This document shows positions 1-7,081 of a stretch of 33,247 bases of DNA, one piece after another (the stretch's first letter is position 1; the number at the start of each line of letters is the position of its first letter). A program made the translations under genes and the position numbers. This stretch comes from Paenibacillus ihuae. GTDB lineage: Bacteria; Bacillota; Bacilli; Paenibacillales; Paenibacillaceae. The DNA is taken from assembly GCF_001368795.1 (NCBI RefSeq), contig NZ_LN831199.1:613294-646540 (forward strand), given 5' to 3'. The notes below the pieces were generated by a model, which was not told where the DNA came from, searched no databases, and was given only the letters and a program-made list of their open reading frames with translations.

Positions 1-39
1 GTATATGACGCTCAAAATTGCGATTTGTTTTATTCCGGC

Positions 40-100
40 AAAAAAAACAGAACCGGCAAGCCCGATGTGTATATCATCACGGGGGCCCTGTGGTTCTGTT
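40..100 (-). terminator. Intrinsic terminator of the substrate-binding protein gene
   Basis: On the minus strand AACAGAACC (92-100) pairs with GGTTCTGTT (46-54), and a run of eight T follows (A run at 40-47). An inner GCCC/GGGC pair sits in the loop. It begins six bases past the stop codon of the upstream gene. Confidence 0.7.
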
Positions 101-105
101 GCTGT

Positions 106-1821
106 TTAGTCCATTTCCTTAATCCACCATTTGTCCGGCTCAATAATATTGCTCATGGAATCGACATGCACACCCTGCAGGCGCTTGTTTACAGCAGTAA
201 TATTCACCCGCTCTGCAAAAAAGATCATAGGCACTTCCTCATTAATCAGCTTCTGCCATTCATAATAGATCTGCTTCCGGTATTCCCTATCATAAGCTTT
301 GTTCCCTACTCCTTCACGAATCAGCTCTTCGCTCTGCTCCGAGGACCAGCGGGAGTAGTTCCACAAATCGGTTGCCCGCCAGAGTCCCGAAGGATCAGGA
401 TCGCTTGCCAGCCCCCATACTCCGTTGAACAATTCAACAGTAGGGTCATCCTTTTCCACTGCCTCATAAAAAAGATTGAGCTCCTTAAGTGCCCCGCCAT
501 TCAGCCGCACATCTAACCCAACATCCCGCCAATTCTGTAAAATAGCCTGTGTCCGCTCTTCAGTCGTACTGCTGCCGCTCATAGCATCATAATGAATAAC
601 CAGCTTCTGGCCCTTCGGATCCTCACGCATTCCATCGCCGTCTACATCGAGATAACCCGCTTTATCAAGCAGAACCTCCGCCTTCTCCGGGCTGTATGGA
701 TACGTATCAATTTCAGCATCGGCAATCTTGGCCCAGCTGGAGCTTGGAATCGGTGTCTCAATCAGCTTGCCCAGTCCATAAGAGTATTGGTTAATAATCC
801 CTTCCCGGTCCAGGGCGTAATACATTGCTTTGCGCAGCCGTTTGTCGGTGAATTTGGGGTTGTCCATCACATTCCGCTGTGCAGCTTCATCCCAATGGCC
901 GAATTTAAAGCCTATGTATTCGTAAGACAGTTCCGGAGATTGCATGAGGGATATGTTATCGAGCTCTTTAAGTGCAGCAAAGGTCTCCCGCGGTGCCGTA
1001 CCAATATCAATGCCGCCCGTTTCCAAAAGCCCGGTAATTTCACTCTCCTTTACTACCTTATAGTTAATGCCATCTAATAAAGCCTTGCCCTTATAATAAT
1101 TATCAAACCGCTGCATCCGGACAAGCTGGCCAGGCTGAATCTCCTTCACCTCAAAGGGTCCAATGCCGATCGGCCTTTTGCGTACCTGATCACTGTCGGC
1201 CATATCTTTAACAGCTACTCCGCTAAAATATTTCTTATTCATCGGATACGGCCACAAGTTGTCGATGGTGTTCACCCGTGCCGAATTTACGGTAATCCTG
1301 AGCGTATACGGGTCTATAACCTTTACACCGCTTAGCTGATCTGTTTCTCCGCGATGGTAGGCTTCCACACCCTTTATCATTTCCACACTATAATACCTGG
1401 AGCCTGTATAATCAGGGCTTGCGATCGTCTCCAGCGCAAACTTCCAGTCTTCAACCGTCAATTCATCGCCATTATGCCAGCGGACCCCCGGTCTGATGTT
1501 AAAGGTAAATACGGTATGATCATCGGATTCCTTCCAGGAAGCGATATTAGGAACGGTACTCAAATCATCCTTCACAGTAAACATAGCCTCGGTAATGAAA
1601 TCAAGCACATTAGAATCATCTTCGCCCTCAAAAAACGCCGGATCAAACAGGCCCTGGAAAGGAGCAGTATATGCATAGGTAACGGTACCGCCTGAGATGG
1701 CTTTATCCTCCGCCTTGCTGTAGCGTACCGGGTAGGAATCTCCGCCTGAACCAGCGCCATTACATGCCGACAGAATAATTGTCATTACCAGCAGAAGTCC
1801 GCTGATCTTGAATTTAAGCAT
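106..1821 (-). CDS. ABC transporter substrate-binding lipoprotein, peptide/nickel family (SBP family 5)
   Basis: This is an extracytoplasmic solute-binding protein of the DppE/OppA class, which delivers oligopeptides or similar ligands to an ABC importer at the membrane face. The protein has 571 residues from the chosen ATG. That start is preceded by GAAAGGAAGGA at good spacing; an upstream in-frame start would put 29 charged residues ahead of the signal peptide. The N-terminus is a lipoprotein signal with lipobox LSAC and the lipidated Cys at about residue 20. The family pattern RPGVRWHNGDELTVEDWKF and an IGPFEV segment are present. No permease or ATPase genes lie in the window, so the ligand is unknown and it may be an orphan receptor. 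A cre-like site lies 35 bases upstream of the start, which suggests carbon catabolite control. Confidence 0.88.
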   Translation of the reverse strand: MLKFKISGLLLVMTIILSACNGAGSGGDSYPVRYSKAEDKAISGGTVTYAYTAPFQGLFDPAFFEGEDDSNVLDFITEAMFTVKDDLSTVPNIASWKESDDHTVFTFNIRPGVRWHNGDELTVEDWKFALETIASPDYTGSRYYSVEMIKGVEAYHRGETDQLSGVKVIDPYTLRITVNSARVNTIDNLWPYPMNKKYFSGVAVKDMADSDQVRKRPIGIGPFEVKEIQPGQLVRMQRFDNYYKGKALLDGINYKVVKESEITGLLETGGIDIGTAPRETFAALKELDNISLMQSPELSYEYIGFKFGHWDEAAQRNVMDNPKFTDKRLRKAMYYALDREGIINQYSYGLGKLIETPIPSSSWAKIADAEIDTYPYSPEKAEVLLDKAGYLDVDGDGMREDPKGQKLVIHYDAMSGSSTTEERTQAILQNWRDVGLDVRLNGGALKELNLFYEAVEKDDPTVELFNGVWGLASDPDPSGLWRATDLWNYSRWSSEQSEELIREGVGNKAYDREYRKQIYYEWQKLINEEVPMIFFAERVNITAVNKRLQGVHVDSMSNIIEPDKWWIKEMD

Positions 1822-1855
1822 GAAGTCCTTCCTTTCTTCTGTACCCGCAGTTAAG

Positions 1856-1869
1856 TGAAAGCGTTTTCC
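1856..1869. promoter_or_regulatory. Putative CcpA-binding cre site
   Basis: TGAAAGCGTTTTCC matches the Bacillales cre consensus TGWAARCGYTWWCW at 13 of 14 positions and is nearly palindromic. It lies 35 bp upstream of the start codon of the substrate-binding protein, a place where binding would block initiation or early elongation. The match is seen directly; regulation by CcpA is inferred. Confidence 0.6.
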
Positions 1870-2057
1870 GATATTTATTTTATTAAAAATGGTTTTTATT
1901 ACTCTCATCTAATTCCGTAATAAGCTATATATATCATATAATGCGTAAATTTTTAAATCATGAATTTAACAAACTACAATATTGAGGATAACCAATAATC
2001 GTGCAGATGTGAAGCCCAATAAATGGATGCTGTATATGGGAGGGTATTCCCCCGGTC

Positions 2058-2084
2058 AAAAAGGCCTGCCCACCGGGCAGACCT
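2058..2084 (-). terminator. Intrinsic terminator after the MutS2-like gene
   Basis: On the minus strand AGGTCTGCCC pairs with GGGCAGGCCT across a short GGT loop and is followed by TTTTT. It lies about 20 bases past the MutS2-like stop codon. Confidence 0.8.
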
Positions 2085-2102
2085 GCAGCTATAAATCTCC
2101 GT

Positions 2103-4061
2103 TCAATCCTCTTCGTCTGTGTGGATGATGCTTAAACCCTCGACATGCCGTTTTCGCATCAGTTTGCGCTTTTTCCGGTCTTCCTTGGTCTCGAAAATAA
2201 TATCGAAATCGTAGTCCTCCGGGTACAGCTCATCCTTAGACAAGTAGGGTTTTAGCCGTTTATGGTTGAAGCGCATTTTTTCCTTCTGGATCATTACACC
2301 CACTATGCCCATACTGTCTTGTTTTGCATAGACGATCCCTGTCCGGTTAAGCGAGCTGACGTAAACGGCATCGCCAATTTCAAAGCCGGATGTCGGTTTT
2401 TTGTTGTCTTTTGCCGAATCCGCCTCATCCTCTACCCGGGCTGGCTTATCTTCTTCGGAATTTCTGCGCAGCTCATGCTTGGGATGTGCTCTTATGCCCT
2501 TCCCTCTGCCTGCCGCCATCCCCGGCCCCTGCTGCTCCCGCTGCTGTACCACCAGCTGGTGTGAACGCCGGATAACCTCTACAGGAATGCCCAGCTTCTC
2601 GGCAATTTGCAGCGCGTAACTCTCTCCAGCCTCGCCGATGGTCAACCTGTACAATGGCTGCAGTGTATCCTTATCAAACTCCATCCGCGCATTTTCGAAA
2701 CCCGGGGTAGACGCTGCGAATACTTTTAACTCGCTAAAATGCGTGGTAACGATAATATTGGCCCCACGCCGGTTCAACTCCTCCAGAATAGCAATGGAGA
2801 GTGCAAAGCCCTCTCCTGGGTCTGTCCCCGCCGCCAGCTCATCAATCAGCAGCAGCACGCCTCTGCCAGCGTAGCGCAGCATGCCTTCTATACTTTTCAT
2901 TTGGGCCGAGAAGGTGCTTAGAGACTGTGTAAGGCTCTGTCCGTCACCAATCACACTGATCATATCTGAGAATACTGTAAAATCGCTGTTCTCCTCCACG
3001 GGAACCAGCAGCCCGGACTGCACCATCGCAGTCAGGAGGCCCAGCGTCTTGAGGACAACTGTTTTCCCGCCGGTATTAGGGCCGGTAACAATCAGTGATT
3101 TGTAGCCCGCGCCGAACTCCAGGCTTACAGGTACCATATCCTTCAGTTCGGGATGTCTGCCGCCGTTCATCCGTAAGAATCCCCGCTCATTTAAGGCCAC
3201 CTTCCTCGCCCCGAGAGTCCTGGCGTATTTAGCCTTGGCAAAGATGAAGTCATAGGTGCCTGTTACTTCAATATTAATACGCAGCGCCTCCTGCTCTTGC
3301 TCTACAAGGCCGCTCAGCATACTCAGGATAATGCCCTCTTCCCTGGCTTCATCCGCTGCCAGCAGCTCAAGCTCGCTCTGCAGGGCGGCTACCTCATAAG
3401 GCTCCACGAACACCGTCTGCCCGCTGGTGGACTGGTCCAGCACAGCTCCCTTCACCTGCTTGTGATACTCCCGTTTCACAGGGATGACATACCGGCCGCC
3501 GCGCATGCTGACCAGGTTCTCCTGAAGGATCGGCTGGTGCCGGGACATAATGCTCTCCAGCTTTCTTTGCAGCCGTTCCTTAGCCACTGCCAGCTTCTTC
3601 CGCACCCGCTCCAGTCCCTTGCTTGCTTGGGTCTCGATTACCCCGAAGCGGATACAGCGCTCAATCTCTTCCCTTACCTGATTCAGCTCCAGCAGCGACG
3701 CTCCATAAGCAGCAATACGCGGGGCAATCTGCTCTTTGGAAGCCATATACTTGCGCAGCTGACTGCAGCTATTCAGAAAAGTAATGATGGCCGTGAAATC
3801 CTGCTCATTGTAGAGATACCCGGTGCCCATCAGAGACATGATCCATTCGATGCCCTCTAATGATGGCAGTGGAACACTTGCCCCGCGCTCCAGCAGCTCC
3901 TTGGCCTCTTCTGTTTCATCCATTGCCCGGTGTATAGCCGGCAGATATGTCATCGGACTCATTTCACTCACCATTCTCCGGCCTTCATAAGATACAGCAT
4001 GCCGTGCTACATCCTTTTTAATGTCTTCATACCCGAGTGTGTTTAGACTTTCCAAATTCAC
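2103..4061 (-). CDS. MutS2-family ATPase lacking the Smr domain
   Basis: This is a MutS-superfamily DNA-binding ATPase related to MutS2. The GTG start at 4061 has AGAGGAGG seven bases upstream; a longer reading from 4085 would translate that ribosome-binding site. From this start the protein has 652 residues. It shows a core/lever region, then Walker A GPNTGGKT (about 327-334), the family motif DGQSLTQSLSTFS, and Walker B LLLIDELAAGTDP (about 403-415). A charged linker follows, then a KOW-like segment (GFEIGDAVYVSSLNRTGIVY). Full MutS2 is about 780 residues and ends in an Smr nuclease domain; here the protein stops where Smr would begin, so that nuclease is absent. The ATPase motifs are intact, so it is a paralogue rather than a broken gene. 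Role unknown; ribosome rescue or recombination control, as known for MutS2, would be inference. A terminator sits just upstream of the gene. Confidence 0.88.
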   Translation of the reverse strand: MNLESLNTLGYEDIKKDVARHAVSYEGRRMVSEMSPMTYLPAIHRAMDETEEAKELLERGASVPLPSLEGIEWIMSLMGTGYLYNEQDFTAIITFLNSCSQLRKYMASKEQIAPRIAAYGASLLELNQVREEIERCIRFGVIETQASKGLERVRKKLAVAKERLQRKLESIMSRHQPILQENLVSMRGGRYVIPVKREYHKQVKGAVLDQSTSGQTVFVEPYEVAALQSELELLAADEAREEGIILSMLSGLVEQEQEALRINIEVTGTYDFIFAKAKYARTLGARKVALNERGFLRMNGGRHPELKDMVPVSLEFGAGYKSLIVTGPNTGGKTVVLKTLGLLTAMVQSGLLVPVEENSDFTVFSDMISVIGDGQSLTQSLSTFSAQMKSIEGMLRYAGRGVLLLIDELAAGTDPGEGFALSIAILEELNRRGANIIVTTHFSELKVFAASTPGFENARMEFDKDTLQPLYRLTIGEAGESYALQIAEKLGIPVEVIRRSHQLVVQQREQQGPGMAAGRGKGIRAHPKHELRRNSEEDKPARVEDEADSAKDNKKPTSGFEIGDAVYVSSLNRTGIVYAKQDSMGIVGVMIQKEKMRFNHKRLKPYLSKDELYPEDYDFDIIFETKEDRKKRKLMRKRHVEGLSIIHTDEED

Positions 4062-4111
4062 TGGTATTCCTCCTCTATTCTTCAACTGTCATCGGTATTT
4101 GTTCCTAACGC

Positions 4112-4148
4112 AAAAAAGGGCAAAGACTGCACTATGCAGTCCTTGCCC
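4112..4148 (-). terminator. Intrinsic terminator or attenuator 50 bases before the MutS2-like gene
   Basis: On the minus strand GGGCAAGGACTGCA pairs with TGCAGTCTTTGCCC (one mismatch) around TAG and is followed by TTTTTT. It lies in the same orientation as the MutS2-like gene and only 50 bases before its start codon. No promoter fits between them, so the gene seems to need readthrough of this hairpin. Confidence 0.8.
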
Positions 4149-4221
4149 TCATTTAAATGGAATTGTCCCCTTTATGTGCTGACCTCCGGCTTCACAACAA
4201 AAAATCATGCCCGGAAAACAG

Positions 4222-4247
4222 AAAAAACCGTGCTCAAGAGCACGGTT
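4222..4247 (-). terminator. Intrinsic terminator of the structured RNA candidate
   Basis: On the minus strand AACCGTGCTC and GAGCACGGTT form a perfect 10-bp stem followed by TTTTTT. It ends the RNA candidate that lies just upstream. Confidence 0.8.
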
Positions 4248-4460
4248 GATCACAAAGAGAACAATAGCCGTAAAGAGGCCATGTTGACGCTTCGCGTGTT
4301 CTTAACTAATCATCCACTCTGCGATAAGCTCAGTATGATTACACATACTCAAACAGAGCAAGCCTCCGGTAAAAACGAGTCCTGCTGTTACTTATCCTGA
4401 AGTGATATGAAATTGCTTAGTTAAGAACGCTCACCAACATCAAAATTTCCCCTTTAGTTA
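4222..4460 (-). ncRNA. Structured non-coding RNA candidate (6S-like rod shape)
   Basis: No coding gene fits here, but nested complementary segments fold the minus-strand transcript into one long rod. 4449-4455 pairs with 4272-4278; 4435-4440 with 4281-4286; 4417-4428 with 4298-4309 (12 bp, perfect); and 4391-4396 with 4323-4328. Large loops lie between the last two stems. The rod is about 184 nt and a 10-bp intrinsic terminator follows at 4222-4247. The -10-like TATCCT lies seven bases before the first paired base, although no good -35 is visible. Length and shape resemble 6S RNA, the RNA-polymerase-binding regulator, but I do not recognise its conserved bases. No T-box, SAM, lysine or glycine riboswitch motif is seen. 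It could also be a cis-acting leader of the MutS2-like gene downstream. Confidence 0.5.
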
Positions 4461-4497
4461 TAGGATACCTGTAATTTACTACATTCTGCTAAGAGAG

Positions 4498-4872
4498 TCA
4501 ATTCCCAGTGAAGAAATTGAACACCCATGTGATTCCATTCCTGCTGTCAGCAACTTGTGCATGCAGGGCCCCAAAAAAGGTCTTTTGCAGCTCAACCTGG
4601 ACTTTTCCGCCATCCTCCACCAGCTTCCCGTAGATGCTGCGTAGCTCTTCCTCGCTCTCCAGTGCCATAATAATGCTGACATTCTCTGTTTTGGCACCCC
4701 GGCCATAATCATCAGAGAAATGGATCAGGCTGGATCCGAGCACCAGATCGGCATGCAGCAGCTTGCCGTTATGCTCATTCAGTACCTTGATTTCACCGCC
4801 GAATACGCTTTGGTAATACGCCACTGATTCACGTACATTCTCAATAATTACATAGGGGCTTGCACTGATCAT
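4498..4872 (-). CDS. VOC-family (glyoxalase/PhnB-like) protein
   Basis: This 124-residue protein belongs to the vicinal-oxygen-chelate superfamily, close to the PhnB-like group. It has two beta-alpha-beta-beta-beta modules: the first starts ISASPYVIIENVRESVAYYQ with FGGEI, and the second ends GALHAQVADSRNGITWVFNF. Such proteins are metal-dependent enzymes or drug-binding proteins, and the substrate cannot be read from this sequence. The ATG is preceded by CCGGAGGA at eight bases. The gene stands alone with its own promoter. Confidence 0.8.
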   Translation of the reverse strand: MISASPYVIIENVRESVAYYQSVFGGEIKVLNEHNGKLLHADLVLGSSLIHFSDDYGRGAKTENVSIIMALESEEELRSIYGKLVEDGGKVQVELQKTFFGALHAQVADSRNGITWVFNFFTGN

Positions 4873-4924
4873 CGTTATTCCTCCGGCCTTATAATTGGAC
4901 AGCTACCAGCCGTCACTTCTTCTT

Positions 4925-4954
4925 ATTATATACAATGGCGGCGCTGGTTACCAA
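4925..4954 (-). promoter_or_regulatory. Sigma-A-type promoter of the VOC gene
   Basis: On the minus strand TTGGTA (4949-4954) is followed after 18 bases by a perfect TATAAT (4925-4930), about 50 bases upstream of the VOC start codon. Confidence 0.55.
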
Positions 4955-4993
4955 GCCTTGAACAGGCTCACTCTACTCCTCTGCAGACATAAC

Positions 4994-5020
4994 AAAAAAG
5001 CAGCCGGTTTCCCGGCTGCT
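4994..5020 (-). terminator. Terminator of the rpsF-ssb-rpsR operon
   Basis: On the minus strand GCAGCCGG and CCGGCTGC form an 8-bp stem with a GAAA loop, followed by TTTTTT, 12 bases beyond the rpsR stop. Confidence 0.9.
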
Positions 5021-5032
5021 TCATAAAACGTC

Positions 5033-5305
5033 CTATTCCGTTGTGTAAGGCAGCAGCGCGATTTGACGCGAGCGTTTTACAGCAATGGTCAGAGCGCGTT
5101 GGTATTTTGCACTTGTACCAGTTACACGACGCGGCAAAATCTTTCCGCGTTCGCTGATGAACTTCTTAAGAAGCTCAGTGTCTTTGTAATCAATGTGAGT
5201 AATCTTGTTCACAGTGAAGTAGCACACTTTTTTGCGCTTGTTGCGTCCACCACGACGTGCCGGTCTTTTGTCGTTGTCTCCGCCTTCTCTTTGTTTGAAA
5301 GCCAT
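5033..5305 (-). CDS. rpsR: 30S ribosomal protein S18
   Basis: S18 is a small-subunit protein that binds the 16S rRNA central domain as a dimer with S6. The 90-residue sequence has a basic N-terminal tail ([17 protein letters not shown]) and the family block [20 protein letters not shown], followed by [18 protein letters not shown]. Length is normal if slightly extended at the N-terminus. It is last in an operon with rpsF and ssb, 21 bases after ssb, and is followed by a strong terminator. Confidence 0.97.
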   Translation of the reverse strand: MAFKQREGGDNDKRPARRGGRNKRKKVCYFTVNKITHIDYKDTELLKKFISERGKILPRRVTGTSAKYQRALTIAVKRSRQIALLPYTTE

Positions 5306-5326
5306 GTTCAGTTCAGTCCTTCCTTA

Positions 5327-5827
5327 TTAAAATGGCAAATCATCGTCCGATATATCGATCGGTTTTCCATCGCCCGAAAAAGGATCTTGATTATTGTTGC
5401 TGCGCGAGAAATTGTTGTTATTTCCGCGTCCACTGTTACCGCCGCCACCATAGGATGGTTCTTCGGGTACATTTCCGCCACTTGGCGCATTGCCACCTTC
5501 ACGATTCTGCGAGGATTCCAGGAAACGGACATTATCGGCAATAACTTCAGTAACGTATACACGTTTACCTTCGTTATTCTCGTAATTCCGTACTTGGATG
5601 CGGCCTTCTACGGCTGCCAGACGCCCTTTGCGCAAGTAATTGGCACAGGTCTCAGCCAGCTGTCTCCAGGTTACTACCGGGATGAAGTCCGCTTCGCGTT
5701 CACCGTTCTGGCCCGTAAAGTTGCGGTCTACGGCAAGCGTAAACTGCGTTACGGCAACACCAGCGGGAGTATAACGAAGTTCCGGGTCACGGGTCAACCG
5801 ACCGATCAGAATGATACGGTTCAACAA
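5327..5827 (-). CDS. ssb: Single-stranded DNA-binding protein SSB
   Basis: SSB coats single-stranded DNA at forks and recruits replication and repair proteins. The 166-residue protein has an N-terminal OB fold (MLNRIILIGRLTRDPELRY through about residue 105). A flexible Gly/Asn/Ser-rich linker follows, and the acidic tip DISDDDLPF is the partner-docking peptide. The start is a TTG, and a second TTG follows at once. AAGGAGG lies eight bases upstream and there is no ATG option, so a non-ATG start is likely real. The gene sits between rpsF and rpsR, the usual Firmicute order. Confidence 0.96.
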   Translation of the reverse strand: MLNRIILIGRLTRDPELRYTPAGVAVTQFTLAVDRNFTGQNGEREADFIPVVTWRQLAETCANYLRKGRLAAVEGRIQVRNYENNEGKRVYVTEVIADNVRFLESSQNREGGNAPSGGNVPEEPSYGGGGNSGRGNNNNFSRSNNNQDPFSGDGKPIDISDDDLPF

Positions 5828-5874
5828 TTCAATCCCCTCCTTTTAAGCGATTCGTTACAAAGCTTGTCAAGATC

Positions 5875-6159
5875 TTAGGCAACGTCGTTCGTAATGAGAT
5901 AACGAATAACTTCGTCGGAAATCTTCATGAGACGCTCGAGTTCAGTAACTACTGCAGGTTCTGCAGTAAAGTTAACCAAAACATAAACGCCATCACGGAA
6001 TTTCTTGATCTCATACGCAAGACGGCGTTTACCTTGCACATCGTGCTTTGTAATTTCTCCGCCGTTGGAGATGACGCCTTGGAATTTTTCGACTGCTGCT
6101 TGAACGGCTTCTTGTTCAATGTCAGGACGAATAATGTACATGACTTCATATTTGCGCAT
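5875..6159 (-). CDS. rpsF: 30S ribosomal protein S6
   Basis: S6 is the S18 partner in the small-subunit platform. The protein is 94 residues from the ATG at 6159. The ribosome-binding site AAGGAGGTG is seven bases upstream; a GTG inside that site would add three residues and is rejected. Family features are MRKYEVMYIIRPD at the N-terminus, a GKRRLAYEIKKFRDGVYVL block and the C-terminal helix LMKISDEVIRYLI. It is the first gene of the rpsF-ssb-rpsR operon, with a strong promoter about 80 bases upstream. Confidence 0.97.
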   Translation of the reverse strand: MRKYEVMYIIRPDIEQEAVQAAVEKFQGVISNGGEITKHDVQGKRRLAYEIKKFRDGVYVLVNFTAEPAVVTELERLMKISDEVIRYLITNDVA

Positions 6160-6187
6160 AATTTTCACCTCCTTATGGTCTGCGGCC

Positions 6188-6202
6188 CCTGATCACGTCA
6201 GG
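6188..6202 (-). promoter_or_regulatory. Hairpin in rpsF leader, possible S6:S18 autoregulatory site
   Basis: On the minus strand CCTGA CGTGA TCAGG forms a hairpin followed closely by GGCCGC, then the rpsF ribosome-binding site. Many bacteria carry an S6:S18-binding leader with a hairpin and an exposed CCG at this place. The location fits and the exact consensus was not verified. Confidence 0.35.
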
Positions 6203-6240
6203 AGCAAGGAACGAGCACAAACATAGACTCGCACCAAATT

Positions 6241-6269
6241 AATATACCAAATAGTTCTGCTGATTGCAA
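6241..6269 (-). promoter_or_regulatory. Sigma-A promoter of rpsF-ssb-rpsR
   Basis: On the minus strand TTGCAA (6264-6269) and TATATT (6241-6246) are separated by exactly 17 bases, about 82 bases upstream of the rpsF start. Confidence 0.7.
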
Positions 6270-6375
6270 GTACTAATAATCCTCGGCAGATCATGGGAGC
6301 TTATGGGCTACATGAACAGCGCCCGGCCGGCGCACAATATAACCGCATTACCACATCATCTGAGGAGGGATCATC

Positions 6376-6573
6376 ATGGGTGAACAAACTGAATATGAAA
6401 AAGGCGACAAAGCTCCAAACCCGGGAGTCTATACAGAAGTAGGCGAAGCCCGCAGCTTCCACACCCAAATCACAAATCCAAAACGCATCACAATGGAAAA
6501 GGGAGATACCTTTCCTGAGACTACAAACAAGGACCGCAAGTGGAAAAAGGTTGAAAAAGCCCGGGTCCATTAA
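6376..6573 (+). CDS. YjzC-like small protein
   Basis: This 65-residue hydrophilic protein resembles Bacillus YjzC, with KAPNPGVYTEVGEARSFHTQ near the N-terminus, followed by a GDTFPETTNKDRKWKKV segment matching the family's GDxFPxTxNxxRxW pattern. No signal peptide, membrane segment or catalytic motif is visible, and its function is unknown. The ATG is preceded by GAGGAGGG at seven bases. It stands alone on the plus strand between two minus-strand units. An inverted repeat (6560-6604) overlaps its 3' end. Confidence 0.8.
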   Translation: MGEQTEYEKGDKAPNPGVYTEVGEARSFHTQITNPKRITMEKGDTFPETTNKDRKWKKVEKARVH

Positions 6574-6644
6574 TTTTTTCATATCACATGTATAAGGACC
6601 CGGGTTTCGGCCCATAATAAACTCAGGCAGTACAAAAGAGAGGT

Positions 6645-6722
6645 GTGGTTCCGTTGGACGTCGTAGACGAACACAATCACTGGGATTCTGATTCAGCAAC
6701 TATTGTAACCCGGGAACAGTAA
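6645..6722 (+). CDS. Possible 25-residue small ORF
   Basis: GTG at 6645 (or TTG at 6654) opens a frame to TAA at 6720-6722, behind an AGAGAGG that could bind ribosomes. The peptide is acidic and polar (DVVDEHNHWDSDSATIV). I recognise no family. It is included because an intrinsic plus-strand terminator (6819-6849) has no other close upstream gene. Confidence 0.2.
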   Translation: MVPLDVVDEHNHWDSDSATIVTREQ

Positions 6723-6818
6723 GGCTGGCCCTTAAAAAAGGTATCAGCTTTTGCAATACCCAATCACTTTAGCGGCTATAAACAGAGAAATTCCGAACAT
6801 CATTGATGTACTGCCTCT

Positions 6819-6849
6819 GGAGAGAGATCCGCAAGGATCTCTCTTTTTG
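6819..6849 (+). terminator. Plus-strand intrinsic terminator
   Basis: AGAGAGATCC, GCAA and GGATCTCTCT form a perfect 10-bp stem with a tetraloop, followed by TTTTT. It would end transcripts from yjzC or the small ORF. The stretch between 6723 and 6818 shows no gene. Confidence 0.8.
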
Positions 6850-6884
6850 TTGTGCAGTTATGAGGATATTTCAAGTCAAGCAAA

Positions 6885-6912
6885 CAAAAAAACCTCCGCA
6901 GCAGCGAAGGTT
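6885..6912 (-). terminator. Terminator of tRNA-Ser
   Basis: On the minus strand AACCTTCGC and GCGGAGGTT pair (one mismatch) around TGCT, then a T run follows (6885-6892). It lies about 35 bases past the tRNA 3' end. Confidence 0.8.
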
Positions 6913-6947
6913 CTAATTATCAATGGTATTAGTAGTAATTGCTGTAG

Positions 6948-7038
6948 TGGCGGAGAGGGTGGGATTCGAACCCACGCACGCTGTGACACGCCTAACTGAT
7001 TTCGAGTCAGCCCCCTTGGGCCACTTGGGTACCTCTCC
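6948..7038 (-). tRNA. tRNA-Ser (anticodon CGA)
   Basis: The 91-base minus-strand unit starts GGAGAGG and closes with CCTCTCC plus discriminator G and an encoded CCA. The anticodon loop CTCGAAA gives anticodon CGA, read on a GCTGA/TCAGT stem. A long variable arm, typical of tRNA-Ser, and a T arm with GGTTCGAATCCC are present. It reads UCG codons. Confidence 0.96.
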
Positions 7039-7050
7039 GCAGCAAGATTT

Positions 7051-7079
7051 ATTGTATCATGTCATCTGCAGTTTTGCAA
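7051..7079 (-). promoter_or_regulatory. Sigma-A promoter of tRNA-Ser
   Basis: On the minus strand TTGCAA (7074-7079), a 17-base spacer and TACAAT (7051-7056) lie 12 bases before the tRNA 5' end. The tRNA therefore does not depend on the upstream DUF951 operon. Confidence 0.75.
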
Positions 7080-7081
7080 GC

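Noticed and set aside
1822-1908. Longer start for the substrate-binding lipoprotein (29 extra residues)
   Set aside because: It would place a charged segment before the signal peptide and translate through the ribosome-binding site and the cre site.
3297-3860. 187-codon plus-strand frame inside the MutS2-like gene
   Set aside because: Antisense shadow of a well-supported ATPase gene, with no start signal.
4222-4460. T-box, lysine or SAM riboswitch
   Set aside because: The T-box TGGNACCGCG element is absent, and the SAM-I and lysine core sequences are not found despite a loosely similar CTTATC stretch.
5063-5878. 271-codon frame antisense to rpsR and ssb
   Set aside because: It is the mirror of two certain genes, has odd composition and no ribosome site.
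6560-6604. CCCGGGTCC / GGACCCGGG inverted repeat as terminator of yjzC
   Set aside because: The 9-bp stem is perfect but the loop is 27 bases and only three T follow; left as an inverted repeat of unknown use.
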